From assembly GCA_900708905.1 (NCBI GenBank), contig CAADRB010000024.1:800333-864332 (forward strand): DNA of 64,000 nucleotides. Reading direction: 5' to 3'. The position numbers and the translations under genes are program-made. This document shows, piece by piece, positions 10,429-25,400 of the stretch. Every line of letters begins with the position of its first letter. Positions within the stretch are counted from its first letter, which is position 1. The notes beneath the pieces were generated by a model. The model made no database searches. It had not been told where the DNA came from and saw only the letters and a program-made list of their open reading frames with translations. The DNA comes from Hymenolepis diminuta. Its lineage: Eukaryota > Platyhelminthes > Cestoda > Cyclophyllidea > Hymenolepididae.

Positions 10429-13400
10429 CTAATAGAAAAAGTGAAAAGTGATTTTGTGGTGATATAGCCGGTACTGGTTTGAAAGGAAGGGAAGTGGTCT
10501 GTGTCGTACCTGACGGTTCTTTTCTTCTGGAAATGTAGCTGGAGGGGACATCATTAGCCTGATATTTCTCAACCGTTGACGAAGACTAGAGAGCTCCTTT
10601 CGGTTGATCTCAGTGCCTCGACGAATGAGGAGTTGAATATGGATCTGTACAGAGATAAAAAGTTCTTGATATATATTTTTTAAATTTATACATACATCGT
10701 TGGAAGGATTTTACAAACTAATCGACGTATAAATTGTAGATGGATAAATGATGTAAATCTGAGTATGCTGCTGATACCTCCCTTCCGTACATCAACTATC
10801 TGCAAGCAGATCAACTAAGACGCAATCTCGCAAGTGCATGTAAAGAATATACATATTTAACCCCCATCTCGACTTCTTACTTTGAGTGCTTCGGGACTGG
10901 TAGTTAAGTAGCTCTAGGATGGGATTCTAGCAACCCCAGGCTTTACCATAAATAATCTGTAGTGTATTCACAATGACTCATAGGCTCACCCATTATATTT
11001 GCCACAGTGACGCACGAAAAACACAAAATCAGGTATTCTCTTTCAACCCAACTCATTTTGACATTTCACGCAATTTCGAGAAAACGCACGCTCTTGCATT
11101 TCGTACTCTCTCTTCCTACTATCCGATCTCACCATTCTCCTTCCTCTATGAATGAAAGTGTTTAAATTCAATTATTAGGCTGTTATATCCCTAAGCCTTG
11201 AGAAGATCATTCGATTTGTAAGGGCTTATCTCTAACTCTAACTGCCTAAAAAATAGCTGTTCTGTCGGGATTAGTTCAACTTCAGGTTCCATTAGCATTT
11301 AGAAACGCTGATCTACGTACTTCCAATCGATTCGCCTCCTCTTCGAGTTCCTTACGAGATTTATCACTCTGAACATAATCATCGTCATCGTAGATTCCTC
11401 CTAAACTGTCAAGTTGTTCATCTTCGTCTTCATCGTCGTCGTCCTGAGAATGTGAGATGGAAGATGAGGACGAAGATGACTCATCTTCGTGCAACATTTC
11501 CGGCGGAATTGATGCAGCACGTTCAATTTCTTCTTCCATTACTGCATCCTCTACTTCCTCCATCATCTCTATTGCTGCCTATAACGGAAAAGAGACTTAA
11601 ACATACAGGTCTTACACTGCCATTTAACTACAGCGTCACTACAACGTTAGTTACTCCCATAAACAAACCTTCAACTCAATTCTTTCATACGCAAACTTTT
11701 ACACCGGTACCGGTGATCTAGATCGACTGCGACCTCTTTAATCATCAAACACCCCCTGACTTTCAAAAAACTCTGCATTTTATTCTCTCAACAATGTTGG
11801 ACGCATTGGGTGACTTCAATCTAGATCACCTTTGTGTTAATGTCTTTGCAACAAGAAAAATTCCGAAATACAGCCCTTTTAGTGTCTTAATAGAATAGAC
11901 GTATTCAGTTACAATGGGCCCGCAAATTGGCAGTCTGGCATGATGCGCTATAGACGTATCATCCCCGCAACATTAGTGACTACGGGAGAAAGTGTCTTTT
12001 CTCTTGTGCCTTGACACCGGATTATTTGCCCAAAGTCTATCGACAGTTATATTAATTATAACCAAAATAAAAATACGATTGCATAAGAGACAACCTCAAA
12101 TGCAAGCAACATGTGGACTGCATAACTCTTTGTGAGGGTGGTAAATGCGGAAATGGAGCACTAACAGGCAACAGGCGGAGGACAATTACCCAGATAACAG
12201 TGACAAGGAAGTCGCAAATCACTCGCAAAAGTATACACTCACTGTATGGGTGAGTATTGAGGCGATAAATACCACCACTAACTGCAAACATTTGCATACG
12301 CATTGCCTTCGAGGTAAGAGACGCCAGATGTGAGGTGAGCAGTGTAATTTGCTGAGCAGCAGTTGTGCCAAGTCATTAGCATGCAGATAGATAAGCATGA
12401 CAACAACACGATTAAATCACATTCTGAGTAACGCATAAAAACTATTATTATGCAGAAAAGCAGAAACACACACATCAGGCTCCTTCTCAATGACTACCTA
12501 ATTTGTTAACAACCTAGACATAAAGTTTGACGATTGCCATCTATCCACTCAACTGCAAAACAAGTTTGAAAATACAAGACAAATGTGATATTGGCTAGAC
12601 TTGTATAATACATATCTTCATACACCCGTATCCACGTTAACAACTCCTGACCTTACCGAGCTACCGCTTTGACAGTGACAGACACTTGGATTTGGTAAAA
12701 GCCAAAGATGTTTTAATTCTTGTTAATGATGAATACAAACACATAACACAACTAGGTGAATACAAGTAGACAAAAATCTACTTATACTAATTACAAAACT
12801 TACTTTATGAAGATGGGACAGGCTTCATCAACCAAGCCTATAAACTATCCCAGTTCCAGGCGTATGCTTTTTTTCTGCTTCTAAAGGTATCAGAACCTAA
12901 TTGTGAAACATTAGTGTCCAGTGCAATTGTCCACTAAACAGTTTTCAAATTTAAATTTCAAATGACCTTAACGGTGTCAAACGGAAAAGCCTGCAAGAAG
13001 AGAGACAACAGATCAGAAATCATCTTCAAGCTTTTTCTAGCTTCGCCACAAACGAAACAGATAGGAGATAGTGGATAAGCCGTGGATGTTTGCATAAAGG
13101 GGAGAGACCCTAACCTTAGGAATAAAATAAAAATTGTATCGGTTGAACAAAGAAGCTCAGCATGTAAGTCAGGTAGTGTTAATAAATCGTTAAACAAATG
13201 AAGGAGCGAAGCCTATTGGGTTTCAAGTCTAAAGTCAATACAACTAAGAGATACGTGAGAAGCGATTACAAGGAAAATTATCTCAATATTTGAAGATTAT
13301 TCGGGGTGGCTTGTTACTGCGATCGGTAAAGAAGGCAGATAGCTAAGTGAATAAGGAGATAACTTCTAAACAGCCTCTCAAAACAAAATCGCGATTCAAT

Positions 13401-16400
13401 TTCATATTATCTCAACCGCCTTCATAACTTTCGCTAACAATTACATTTATTTTGTGAAGAGCCGCATTAATGCTTCTTAGCTAGAATATACTGGTCGCTG
13501 TTTCACAAGAGAGCTAGAATACATCGAGATGGAGTTCTAAATTCATCTTTCAATCGGGGACATAGAGGTTAAATATTGAAGCTTGAACTTCGGAGCATCA
13601 GGTCAAGATGAAACGAGACAACAAGCAAATAATCTGCCAACTTCTGAATTCCGATGGCATAGAGCTTTAATGATCCGCCCTATGCCCCAAACCTTTTGCC
13701 TTGGAATTATTCTACTGTCTCCCCTTTTAAGTAGCTTCCGCGTGATTAAACAGTGATTTAATGACACCAAAAACCTAAATACTTGTATCCAGAGGCGACT
13801 GACATACTGTTCATACATCACCGATCTTATAAATCAACTTGAACACCTTAGATAGAGCTCAAATAAAATGGACTGGAAGAATTTACTCATTGCGAATAGT
13901 GCGAATATTAGACGATTTCAGGAAAAAATAACATAAAAAACTGTTCATCTGCGGTTTAGCGACTAACGTGCAAGTCTACCAAGCTAAAGGTAACAAAACT
14001 GATGCTCACCAGCGCACATTCAGCGATGTAGACAGCTAATCGCATTGGTTAATTCTAGTCAACAGGATATTCTTCAATCAAGTACTATAAACACTTCTCA
14101 AAATCAATTTGTGAAGTATTCTAACCAAGATAATCACTCACCATAGGAGACATGTGTAAAAGTGGATTTTCAGCGATTTCAAGGGGACGAGGGGGTGGTA
14201 AGTACTGCTCAATCTCCTTTTCCAGATCCTCAATCGAGTTGTCTCCCTCCTCGGCATCACCGTCATCCTCAGAAATATCATCACTGTCCTCATTTTCATC
14301 TATCGTGGAAGCCAACGCGTCCTCGTCGCTGTCCGAAATTATGGACATATTGTTGTCGTCACTATCGTCTGAAGAAGAGACATCAATGGGCGATCCTATA
14401 GAACTGGAACTTGGTGCTTGACTTTCAGGAAGCTGAGTTTTGCCTTCACCTTCACTCTCTGAGCTGGATGTAGGCGACAAAGAGGGAGATTTAGGCGGTG
14501 CTTCCTTCTCTTTCTTGTGTTCTTCCTCTCCCTCAGACTTTAGATTATCACCATCTAAAAAGAAGAACTCCAAGATGGTGATTATGGTGCTAATTTTGTA
14601 AAAACATCCTCTCCTGAACTAATAATTGATAATATATGCATTAATTTGGAGGATTTGGGTGCTGAGAGGGTGAAACGAAACATAACCTTTCTAATATGCA
14701 AGTTGGTGGAAGCATAGCTGTGCTCAAGATATCAGCTAACGAAATAACGGTGTTATTCGTAACCATTCATAAACATGATTCTCGACCACCAACTTCTATA
14801 TGACCCATTTCCTTGTCATTGAATAGCGAAATGACCCCTCGCTTCAAGCATTAAACTCGTCTTTCTTTTAATAACACCCGCGTTTGTAGCTTTTCCGTTT
14901 TTTACTTAAGCCGAAGTCGCACATTTAAAATATCCCAGATTCAATTTAACCATACTTCAGCGGACGAATTTCCTGCTTTTCCTGCCAACCTTATCGTCCA
15001 ACTTAATTCATTTATCGGTTTGCGTCCGTAAGTTCGGATAAACGCTTATTATTGCACTAACCATAGATGACCTGTGCTCAACTATCTATTAAAACAACCC
15101 TTTCTATCCATGTGACAAAACTTTAAGTTCAACTCTTGGCCAATAAACATTGAAGCCTTAATTGATGATATGAGCATACCCCTCAACCTCAATTCATAGT
15201 AAGTATATTTGGTATGACTCTGATCATTTTCCTCTGATTTACCTTCTACATTTTCAAACCACAAATTTTAAAAATACAGACAACTTTCATTATCCCATTA
15301 AAATCTTTTCACAATAAACCATTTCTAAATTAAAGTGCGCAGTTCATCCGTCCATATGAGACAGGGATGAGTCCCCACCAAGCCTGTGAATGAATAACTA
15401 ACACAAACGAAGCTGCATGTAACGTCTAGATACAGAGATTCTAAACATAGGCTAAACTCTTGGCCGGACCTCCCCAATAGTGTCTCTACTGACCTCGATA
15501 AGGCGTATAATTTTAACAGGTTACAAAATACCAAAAATGTGATATAATCTAGACACATCTCTGAAAGTTTTTGATTTTTGTACGCAGTTGAGTAAAATAA
15601 CGCACTAAAGATAATTTGCCTATAAAATCAGTTGAATTCAAGTAACACATACCACCAGCAGGCACATTTAGGTGACTGTCAGATTTGCGAAGACATCGTC
15701 TCTTGGGAATCGGCAGATCAGCCATGGCGGCGGTGGCAGACTCGGACCTAGTTCGCTTGCGTGAGGATGAAGAGGGGGATTCATTGACGTCTTGATTGTG
15801 ATGCCGACGATGGTGTCGGTGATATCTTCTGCGCTCCTCCTTCTCCTCTTCTTCTATCGACTGGAGCGTTGAAAGGAGTAGATCTGGTGTTATTACTGGT
15901 TTCGATCTTCTGAAAACGGCAATATAAACAGTCCAATTGGATGAAAACATCCGCTATATAAAATATTCAAATTTTAACTTGTACTGTCTAAACGTTTCAC
16001 AACGGTGAAGATGGAAGCAGTGCTACCATCTGATCCTTATATTTAAGCTACCGAAGAAATTGGAACCATTCTGTGATATATCATGAAAACTTCCACCCAT
16101 AAAATAGAATTATAAGTAATTTATTTCTGTAGTATCAATGTATAAAGTACTGCAGAAAAACATGACATACTGACACAATATATACTTGCTTCATAGCACT
16201 CCGAAAAAGGTCGATATATTAGAAGTCATCCGACGATGCCAAAAATGCATAAACGTTCCTTCCTCTATGATTTGCACCTATTTTTAATGATGACGCATCC
16301 GTCATAAATGCGCAAATACCTGCACGAAATGACCTCACGAATCAGCTAATTCGACCGTATGTGAGTACTCAAACGAATTCATTCATTTTAAAGCAAAAAT

Positions 16401-19400
16401 GAGCAAAAGCTTCTTAGTAAATCTGATCAGTCTGCCTGACTAGTTGTTTGTACGTTCATCTGGCACACATGAGGTAGTTTTAGCATCGGATAAGGCGCAG
16501 GTGGCATCTATCCCTTCTGACTTTCATTTCATTCTGCTTATGACATCTCATGCAGACCGATTTACTGCTTTTATTCCTATCGGTAAGGCCAATAATTTAC
16601 AATGTTTTCATCATGGGAAGACATCTGAACACGAAGATTAGTAAAATAGTTAAATAGTTAGTGATAATCGAGCAAAATTTGAAATGTAAGTATATCAAAA
16701 GAATCCCGCTTCATCCGATCATTTTTGGATTCGTTGAGTCCCCTTTTTACTTAATTGATGCAGTTCACTGCTTCAGATTCTAATGCCTCCAAGTTCGAAT
16801 TCCTATATCTACCCCCTCAGTTCCCGAGTAAATTCACGTCACAGTCTTATTGGGTAATTATTCATATTGTCCCAATGACTTTTCCCCCAAATAGCCGAAA
16901 AGTTAGCAGGATGATACTAGATAACACTATTTGAACTTAACGGAGGTTAGTAGAGTTCATTTTGTATAAAAAGTCATCGACTCGGTGGTTAACAGTTAAA
17001 CAAAGATAGCAAAGTCAATAAATTATCTAAAAGCACTTTCATCTTACAAATTATTCATGGCCCTACTATTTGAATAACTGAAGTAAACTTGGTGATGAAC
17101 GAATTAAAATGCTATTATGAGTAAAAAAGCCAAAGAAGGTGATTATTGTCAACCATAATTCATGTGAGAGATTAAGAATTTGCATAGAGAATTGGTAGTA
17201 ATTTGCAAGTCAGTTCTGCCAATAAACTCCACCTTTCCGATCACCTGGGGAGGGGATGCAATGGAATAGAATTCATCTAGCACTTTCTTCAGTAAAAGTG
17301 CTGATGTCAAAAAAATAGTCAAAATACTGCAAGGTCAAATGCAGTATATTAAATTCCAAAGCTCATGTTTCACAAATGGTGTAAGGATAGGGCACAATAC
17401 GAACGAATACCAGCACTGAATTACACACAAGAATACATTAACGATACTGTCAGTATGGATGAATGAAGGCAATTATGAAGGGATTCAATGTACAATGACA
17501 AGGAATGAATTAATTAAATGGCCAACAGGAACGCTGAGTAACTACGATTGGTGATGTCGCATAGTAAAATGAAGAATGAATTACTCTTGGAGAACAAAAA
17601 CAACAATGCGAACAGTAAGGAGCATTAATTAGGGCTTGAAATTACCTTAGTAGAATATCAATTAGAACGCGAAATTATCCCTTTAAAAGAGACAAAAACT
17701 ACGATTTTCATAAATATGCTAATAATAAAACCCAAGTATTAGAGGATTACTATGAGTCATAAATAAGATGAGGAAAAAGAAACGGAAAATTTAAGCACAA
17801 TTTGTCAATAGTCAGATGTACACTCAATTTATGAGTCAGTGATGCTACTGCGAATTATATTGCGTTATTCTTTATGCAAGTGTCGTAAATCCTGGGACCG
17901 AAAAGTTCTCATCCCAGAATCGATATATTGTTTATCACAATGTGCCAAAACAGAAGGAACTGAATAGGTCTATCAAGTGATGAGAAGAAAGGGACTGTGT
18001 TTGGGATTTGTTAGCCACGAAATGTTAACAAATAGCCGATAAGATTGAAATCAGTCAATGAGTTCAATAATAAGATGAAGACAATGCAGATGTACTCGTC
18101 TATTAAAGAGGTCACCGTCAATTAGCGAGATCAGTTATGAACTGCATATACGAGCTTATAGGACATACAACAGACTAAGACCTCTTGAGTTTACAAATAC
18201 AGAAATCAGAAACGTAATCATAGAAAAAAAGCAAAACCAAAATCATAGATGCATGTGAATATTCCCGGGAAACAGAAAGGCTACTCAAACTACAGTGCAA
18301 GCAACAAAGTTCACTGAGAACGAAATTTGCACCAAAAAAAGTCAGCAAAACCAAATCCTGTGAATAACGAGTACCCAAATACTCCCACTACCTCCCTTAA
18401 CTTACACAGAAAACATGCAAAAAAGGTGTCACATTCCCAAAGAAAATAAATACACTAAGAGAATATCTACCTTTAAATGCCTGTGAGAGCATGCCTAGTT
18501 TTCGTCAAAAAGAAACATTAATCTGGTTGTCAGTATAAAAGAGCACAAATTTGGCAAGGAATTATCGAACTGCATTCAGAAATTGAAATTGCTACGAAAT
18601 TTAACATTTAAGATCCAACCTGTAGTGAGACTATGTGACATTCCTGCGAAATGGTTAGAGGACCAATTCGCAGAAGTGTCCTGACGTCACTGACTTAAGA
18701 GAAACCGAATAAAGTCAAAATTAATGAGTTTCCAAATACAAATCTTTAAGTTATAAAAACAGTTACAACAAGTTCTCACTAAAAATGCTGCTGCGGAACA
18801 CGACTGGAACTTTCGACCGCTAACTGAGATATCCACAATATACGAACTTAGATCATTATTTATTGAATTCTAATTTTTGCAAAAAAAAACAATATTTTTT
18901 GACATCAGTGGGATCACGATCACTGTTACAAACGACTAACAACAACTTCAACAGATGCTTTAAAAAGCCATATATCAATATGAGTCTTTGATTAGCTTTA
19001 AGGTGATGATTGGTGAGAGTAATACAGACTTATCGATTTGTCGAAAGCAATAAAATATACCTTCATATATATTTTCCAACCCTAGCCAAATCAAACAGAT
19101 AAAATCCTCTTACTCTAATTTCCCTAGTAGTCCGAATGCGACAGCCTACAGATACAGAATTCGCGAACAAAGTCACTGAGAAAAATCAAAACCAATATCA
19201 TACAACTTATTTTCATAGAAATATGTGATTAGAAAAGTAAAATGCAAGTGCAAATTCCCAGAAAAAAAGACTACGACTCAAATAATGAAGTTCAGTAAGA
19301 ACAAAAAGTCAATGAAGCACAAATAGAATGAATAAAAAATTCTCAAACATTTTAACAGCCCCTTCTTAGAATACAAAAACATGAAACATCTAAAAAATTC

Positions 19401-22400
19401 CTGAAGTTAAGATAGATTATTATAATGCAAACCTTTACGCGATTAATTGATTATAGCATAACAGTGTCATATCAAGTATTTTCGCCATCTCCCGTGAACG
19501 CTTTGGTACTAACGAGGGAAGACTTGTGGCTTAATAAGGACTTTTCATCCCTCCATTGGATTGCAGTGGCCTAGTTAATCAGTAATTGCAACGGTGGTGA
19601 GATTTCATATCCGGGTGAAAGCCTTAAAGGCCAATAATTAATAAGGGAATTCACGAGGGTCAATGCTTAAGAAGTCTGTTCAAGTGCATAAAAATATTCG
19701 AATCGGCTTTCCACCAAGGACACGCCCAGTTTTATTAAAAAGGCACAGGCACATAATTCATCTATTATCAGCGCACAAAAGCACACTCTTGGCATATTTA
19801 TCCGACAACTCAAATTCTTATGAAAGAGAAAACTTCAGCAACTATCGTGCAACATTTAAGAACACATAGTCTCGAAAGTGTCGGTGAAATAGGCTAAATG
19901 ACGCCAAGACACACACACCCGATCACGAATTAATACTAAATATTTAACAGGATTTAACAAAATTGTAATTTATATTTAAAAATTAAGAGTTCCTAAGTGC
20001 CTGATATAAGTACGTTACAGACAATTTGGTTGCAAGAAGACTTGGGGGAAAACTGTATCTGGAGGGAAAATAATATCCTGGGTACTTAGATAGTAACTAG
20101 GCGATGCTGTAAGAATAATTTGTCAACTAGAAGCCTGGTTGACTCATATTTTCTGTCTAATTATAGGATAATCGACAATGTAATGTTGGCATAACGACAA
20201 AATATCGTTGTTATAGCTTCTCAAAGGATTCTTAATTTGAGGTTTCCCTACCTTCCTCTACAGCCCACTAATTCGTAGCTTATTGCTGTGCAACTGAATG
20301 AGAAACGGATTGTTCCAGAACAAAAAAGAATTCATTACGCTAGAATAGATGGATAAATGGATGAGAATTCTATAGAGTCTAAAATATTGCAATATCTCAT
20401 TTTTGGATAAAGTACGATTTATGAGAAAAGAAAATCAGTGGAAATATATGGAAGGTCAGAGTAAAGTTTGTGAGAAATGCCGCGAGGTCATGACTCCTTA
20501 AGAAAACGCAGTGAAATATAACCACTTAGAGGTAAGTGCAAAGTCGGCAAAACTGGCACAGCCTCAGCAGATACAGTTCATTAAGATCTGCCGAGATTAG
20601 TTGGCAAAGTAACATTCTACTTATAAGGAGTCTCTTCGAGGGCAAAATGCTTGAAGAAGCAATCGTCAACAAGTGTCAATTGAATAACTGCACATACTCC
20701 ACTTGTAGTTTGCTTCGTTTAAAAACACTTAAAAATTTTGATTCCTAAGAAGCTTCTTTGGTACAATACAGGATAGAATGCGAATAACCTTGACCTTTTA
20801 GGTTATTTTTTCAGGCGATCATTGAGTACGTTCCGAATATTCATTATATATTCGTACAGTAGCAAGGAGTTTTCCATTAAACCACTTTTAAACAGAATGC
20901 ACAACACAAATTTTTTTGTCTCCCTTAATAAAACTTGTGGATTAGCGACCCTAGGGTGATCCTTTAACCATTTTATGTTTTTGACTAGCAGCTAAGTACA
21001 GCGGATATCCCAATTAGCTGATTAAAGCACTAATTCAACGCCACTACAGATTAATTATTCAATCAATAAACTCGTGCAATTGAGCTTTTCTTTTTCTGAT
21101 TACAGAGAAGTTCGTTATAAAGGTTCTCTTCACGATGAAAAATGCAAAGATGAAACAAACATCAACATCCACCCTCGATGATGGGAATGTATTTAGGTAT
21201 AACTGTAAAAGGCGAATTCGCCTAAACTTGTCGAGATATCACATTTTACAACTATTTCCCCCTCTGGTATTACTTGTTTATTTAAACAGATCTTATATGA
21301 TGGTTAGACAATAGACGTTTTCTTCGCTTTCTAATCCATCAGCAAATAGACTGAGATGCCAACTGTTGTTTTCTAGTTTTTAGTTAAATTGTACTTCAGA
21401 CTCACTCCAGACAACAATAATTTATGAGATATTTTAGAGCACTAAGAGGAAAGAATTGAGATGCAATGTTTTCCACGTGCCTTTTAGGTCTGCTCTGGTT
21501 TGATTTTACCAGAACATCAAAGGATCGGTGTCAGGAATACTTATGTCTGCAAATTAGGCAAAAAAAGTACTTTTTATCACGTGAATAGCGGAACAGTAGT
21601 CAGGGTGTGATATGAATATTCAAGAATAAATAACGTCCAACTATAAGTATCATCCTGGAGTCTCTGAGTAGAAACTCCTCTTGTGATATTACAGACGGCT
21701 GTCAGCTTACACACACTGAAGCATGTTAACAGCTACGTTAACGACGAACAGAAAAAATTACCTACAGTGGCATTATCAAATTATATCCCTGTTTTATTCA
21801 GGATATGTCTTATTTGAGAAATACAAACATTTGCAGGCTAAAAACTGCATTACAAATGATAACTTAAGAAACATGTGAAAAGAAAACTCGAAGTGTTAAA
21901 AGCATGAGACCAATCTTAAACTCCCTATTCGAATAGTTGTAGAAGATAGAAGACATAATTGTAGCATTTAACAAGCACACACAATTTAATGATCGGAAAT
22001 ATTGATCTACCATGACACGCTATTAGGGTTCCCTATTTTGTTGGTTGGAATGTTCATAGTATCAAGCCGCTAAAAACTAACTAACTTTCGTCCCAGACCC
22101 AATATACCCTATCGATTTGTATGTGTGTTCCCAACAATCCAAAGTCATTTATTCCGTTCCCAGCTTAGAGAGCTTAGGTAGAGCGTAAAATCGTCCTTTG
22201 TAAATGAAAAACAAGTTGGACATCTTCCTTATCCTTCATCACCTCTATCATTAATCAAGAATTTCGATGAGTCCGGACGGATGAATATAATCAAAGCAGT
22301 CACTGGGATTAGTGATAATAGAGGACAAGAATCAGCCCTTAATAAGACGGCTATATAACCGTCAATAAATACATCCAATCAAATTACCTTTAATCTTCGT

Positions 22401-25400
22401 CTCTCTCTAACATAACACAATTTAAAGACATTATGGTCTCACTCCTTATTTATCAAATCTTATTTCACTTTGATCAAAAGATCTCAAAAAAGTTAAGGAC
22501 TTGAAAAGTACACATCCCAATTCACATTTTGGAGTTTAAAGAGTGTCACATGAATCTGGAACATCTAACTGCACATGAGGAATTGGCATGCTTGTCTTTC
22601 GTGTGAATGAGGGCCAAAAAACATGCTCAAAATCGTTGCCGATTTCCTCGCCTCTAAATCCGAACATTCATGAAATTAAGTTTCTTACTGACATTTGCTT
22701 TGTTTGTCAATGCTCTCAAGAGCACATGGATTATTCATGTTCCACTTTTTCCTGGTGCCAGAACTCCACAATAAAAACCTATGCATATATCGATCTTGAT
22801 ATTTGACTCCTTTGGTGGCGGATGTTGCTAAATTTGTGACTTGAAAGGCAACTCAGCAGCGACTGAATAATTTGCAAGAGATCCACTAAAGCGACCCTAC
22901 TCACTATCTTGGAGCTGTAATGAGTGATTTCAGAAGTCGTTTAGCACACCCAAATGCAATCATCTTATTGTTAGAAACTGACATTTACTTATCTTGATTT
23001 TTGATGACCGCTATAGATAAAGTCCCCAGCAAAAGGAAGTAATCACAGTGCCTTTCTCAAGCGAAACTAACATTCTGCCGATAATCTCTTGACTATTTTT
23101 AACTAGTAAGATGCAGTTCACTCTACCTACACGGATGAGAGTCGGGCTCTTGATTTCTAACTTGGCAGACGTACACGACGCAGACTTAATTGTGCCTAAA
23201 ACTCTTACATTCACTTTAAATTTTGTTAAACTTATAACCACAAGTTCATTGCCAGTTATCATGAACGCGTCACTTTAATGTTATTGATCCAAGCAAGGTT
23301 CATGGAATGACATCTTTTATTCCAAGTGTACTTACTGCCACAAAAGCTTTATGATATAGGGACAGCTCTATGATACACTCAACCTTATTTCAGACTTAGA
23401 GTACACAAAAATGAACTAGACTTCAAGTATAAACTTTCCCACATATATTTGATCAGAAATGTTTTAAATATCTTGCAGTGTACATATGAAGGGTGTTTAG
23501 AAGTATCTATTTCAATCCGCAAAATTTTTGCAGTTTGATAGGAGGGATATGATGGCCATTAGAGGAAAATTTCTAGATAACTTTTATACCAACTAAACTC
23601 TGGAATTCTAGAAACATGAATAACGCCACTACCCATCTAGGTCAATTAGAGTGTAGACCTTCCTCCAAAATCTAACTAATTGAATTCGATTTAAATGCAA
23701 GATTAAGTGTAACGTAACGGTTACGCTCAAGTAGAGGCATGGCATGTGAAGAGCTAGCTTAGCGGATTCCTCTGGGAAACCCCTTAGGTGAACTTCAACG
23801 ATGAAGACTCCGCCTTTAGACAGCTGTGAAAAGTCCTCCGGATTCTCTTATCCCCATCAGTTTCAAAGGAGAACTAAGATGAAGGCTTGTACAAAGTCAT
23901 ATCTAAATAAACTCGGTCAGGACGCCAAAGAAGCCTTTGGTCTGATCGATTTTTCACGGTTGATATAACCAACGACGTCACTTCCTGTCCATAATACCGT
24001 AAATCCCTATTTTAAGGGAATACAAGCGAAAATGAAATGCGAGGAGACCAACTGTTTACATTTTTTTCCGAAAATAAAGCAATAGTCTTGCAATATCGTT
24101 TGAAGGAACATCAACATATGTTCTCGATTACAATGGACCAAATACCTCCATCCCAAAGCTATTTCCCCTCTGCTGTAGCTATACAAACGCTTTCTCAATA
24201 TTATCCTTATTCATAAACGGGCATACATAAATTAATATGGATCATCCCTCCTGAAGGCCAATATCTATAGCAAATTTCTCCCACTTGATTTGAAAGCTAA
24301 ATTCCAACTGAACACTCCCAAAAAAATTCTCCGAGAAATAGGTAATTAAGGCCAAAGGTTCTAACCGCAAGTACAGCTATATAGAATCTTGGTTTTAAGG
24401 CTGCAATCTCTAAATTTACCTTTCTCCTCATAATGGTAAATAGTACATTAAATTGTATCTTTGTTACCATCTTTGTTCAAATAGATTACAATATCACTGA
24501 ACCGGAAACGGGGAAAATGATAAAACATTATCAATTGCCAATTGGGCTCGACACATCTTGAATAAATATTTACCGCGTGATGCACTAAAGAAACGAATTA
24601 CCATATTCGCATGTCAAAGTGGTATTGGGATAAACACGACGACTAACGTAATGTTTACTCAGCTTGCATCAAGATAAATACAGAAAATAAAGATAGCATA
24701 ACTAACTACCTATAACACATGAGTAACCCTTACTTAGCCTCCTCTGCTTCCAGTTCCTTTTGTATCCGCGTTTCTTCATCTTCCATTAACGGCAGATTCC
24801 TTTGATGCCTTCTACGCTGGTGGCATTGGTTATGACGATCTCTATCATTATGATGACGATGATGGTAGTGCCTAGAAATAATAGGATTCGCGTCGGGATC
24901 AAAGGCTTGCACATTAAAGTCATGATCTAAAGGGAATTGAGATTCTGGTAAATGTTCCCAACGGAAGTAAGATGCCCAGAGCCATCGTGGAGAGACAATA
25001 TGGAAGGGAATTTCTGGAGACTGGGCAGCAGCCCTACATTGAGCTTGAAAGGTTCGTGCTGCTATCACCTTCTCAGTGTTCTGTCGGCAAGCCACGAGAT
25101 GAGTAGTGAAATTGCGATGCCTATTAAAAACGAGCATGTTATATTCCAATTACTGAAATTAAGCATTTAAATGTTTTGAGGACATATAATAAGACAGTTG
25201 TACTATTTTTGAACATGGTATGAAGGCAAGCTTAAAGCCTAGTTAAACATTACTAGATGAATCCCCTACAAAACTGTACTAAGAGAAAAGGGTGGTCGAT
25301 GAATCTCTAAGATAACGTTTTTTCAACAAACTATTGCTCAGTTTTGTTGTTTAATCCCAAACCTTTCTAATGAGCTTGCATTCTAAAACCACACCTTTTG

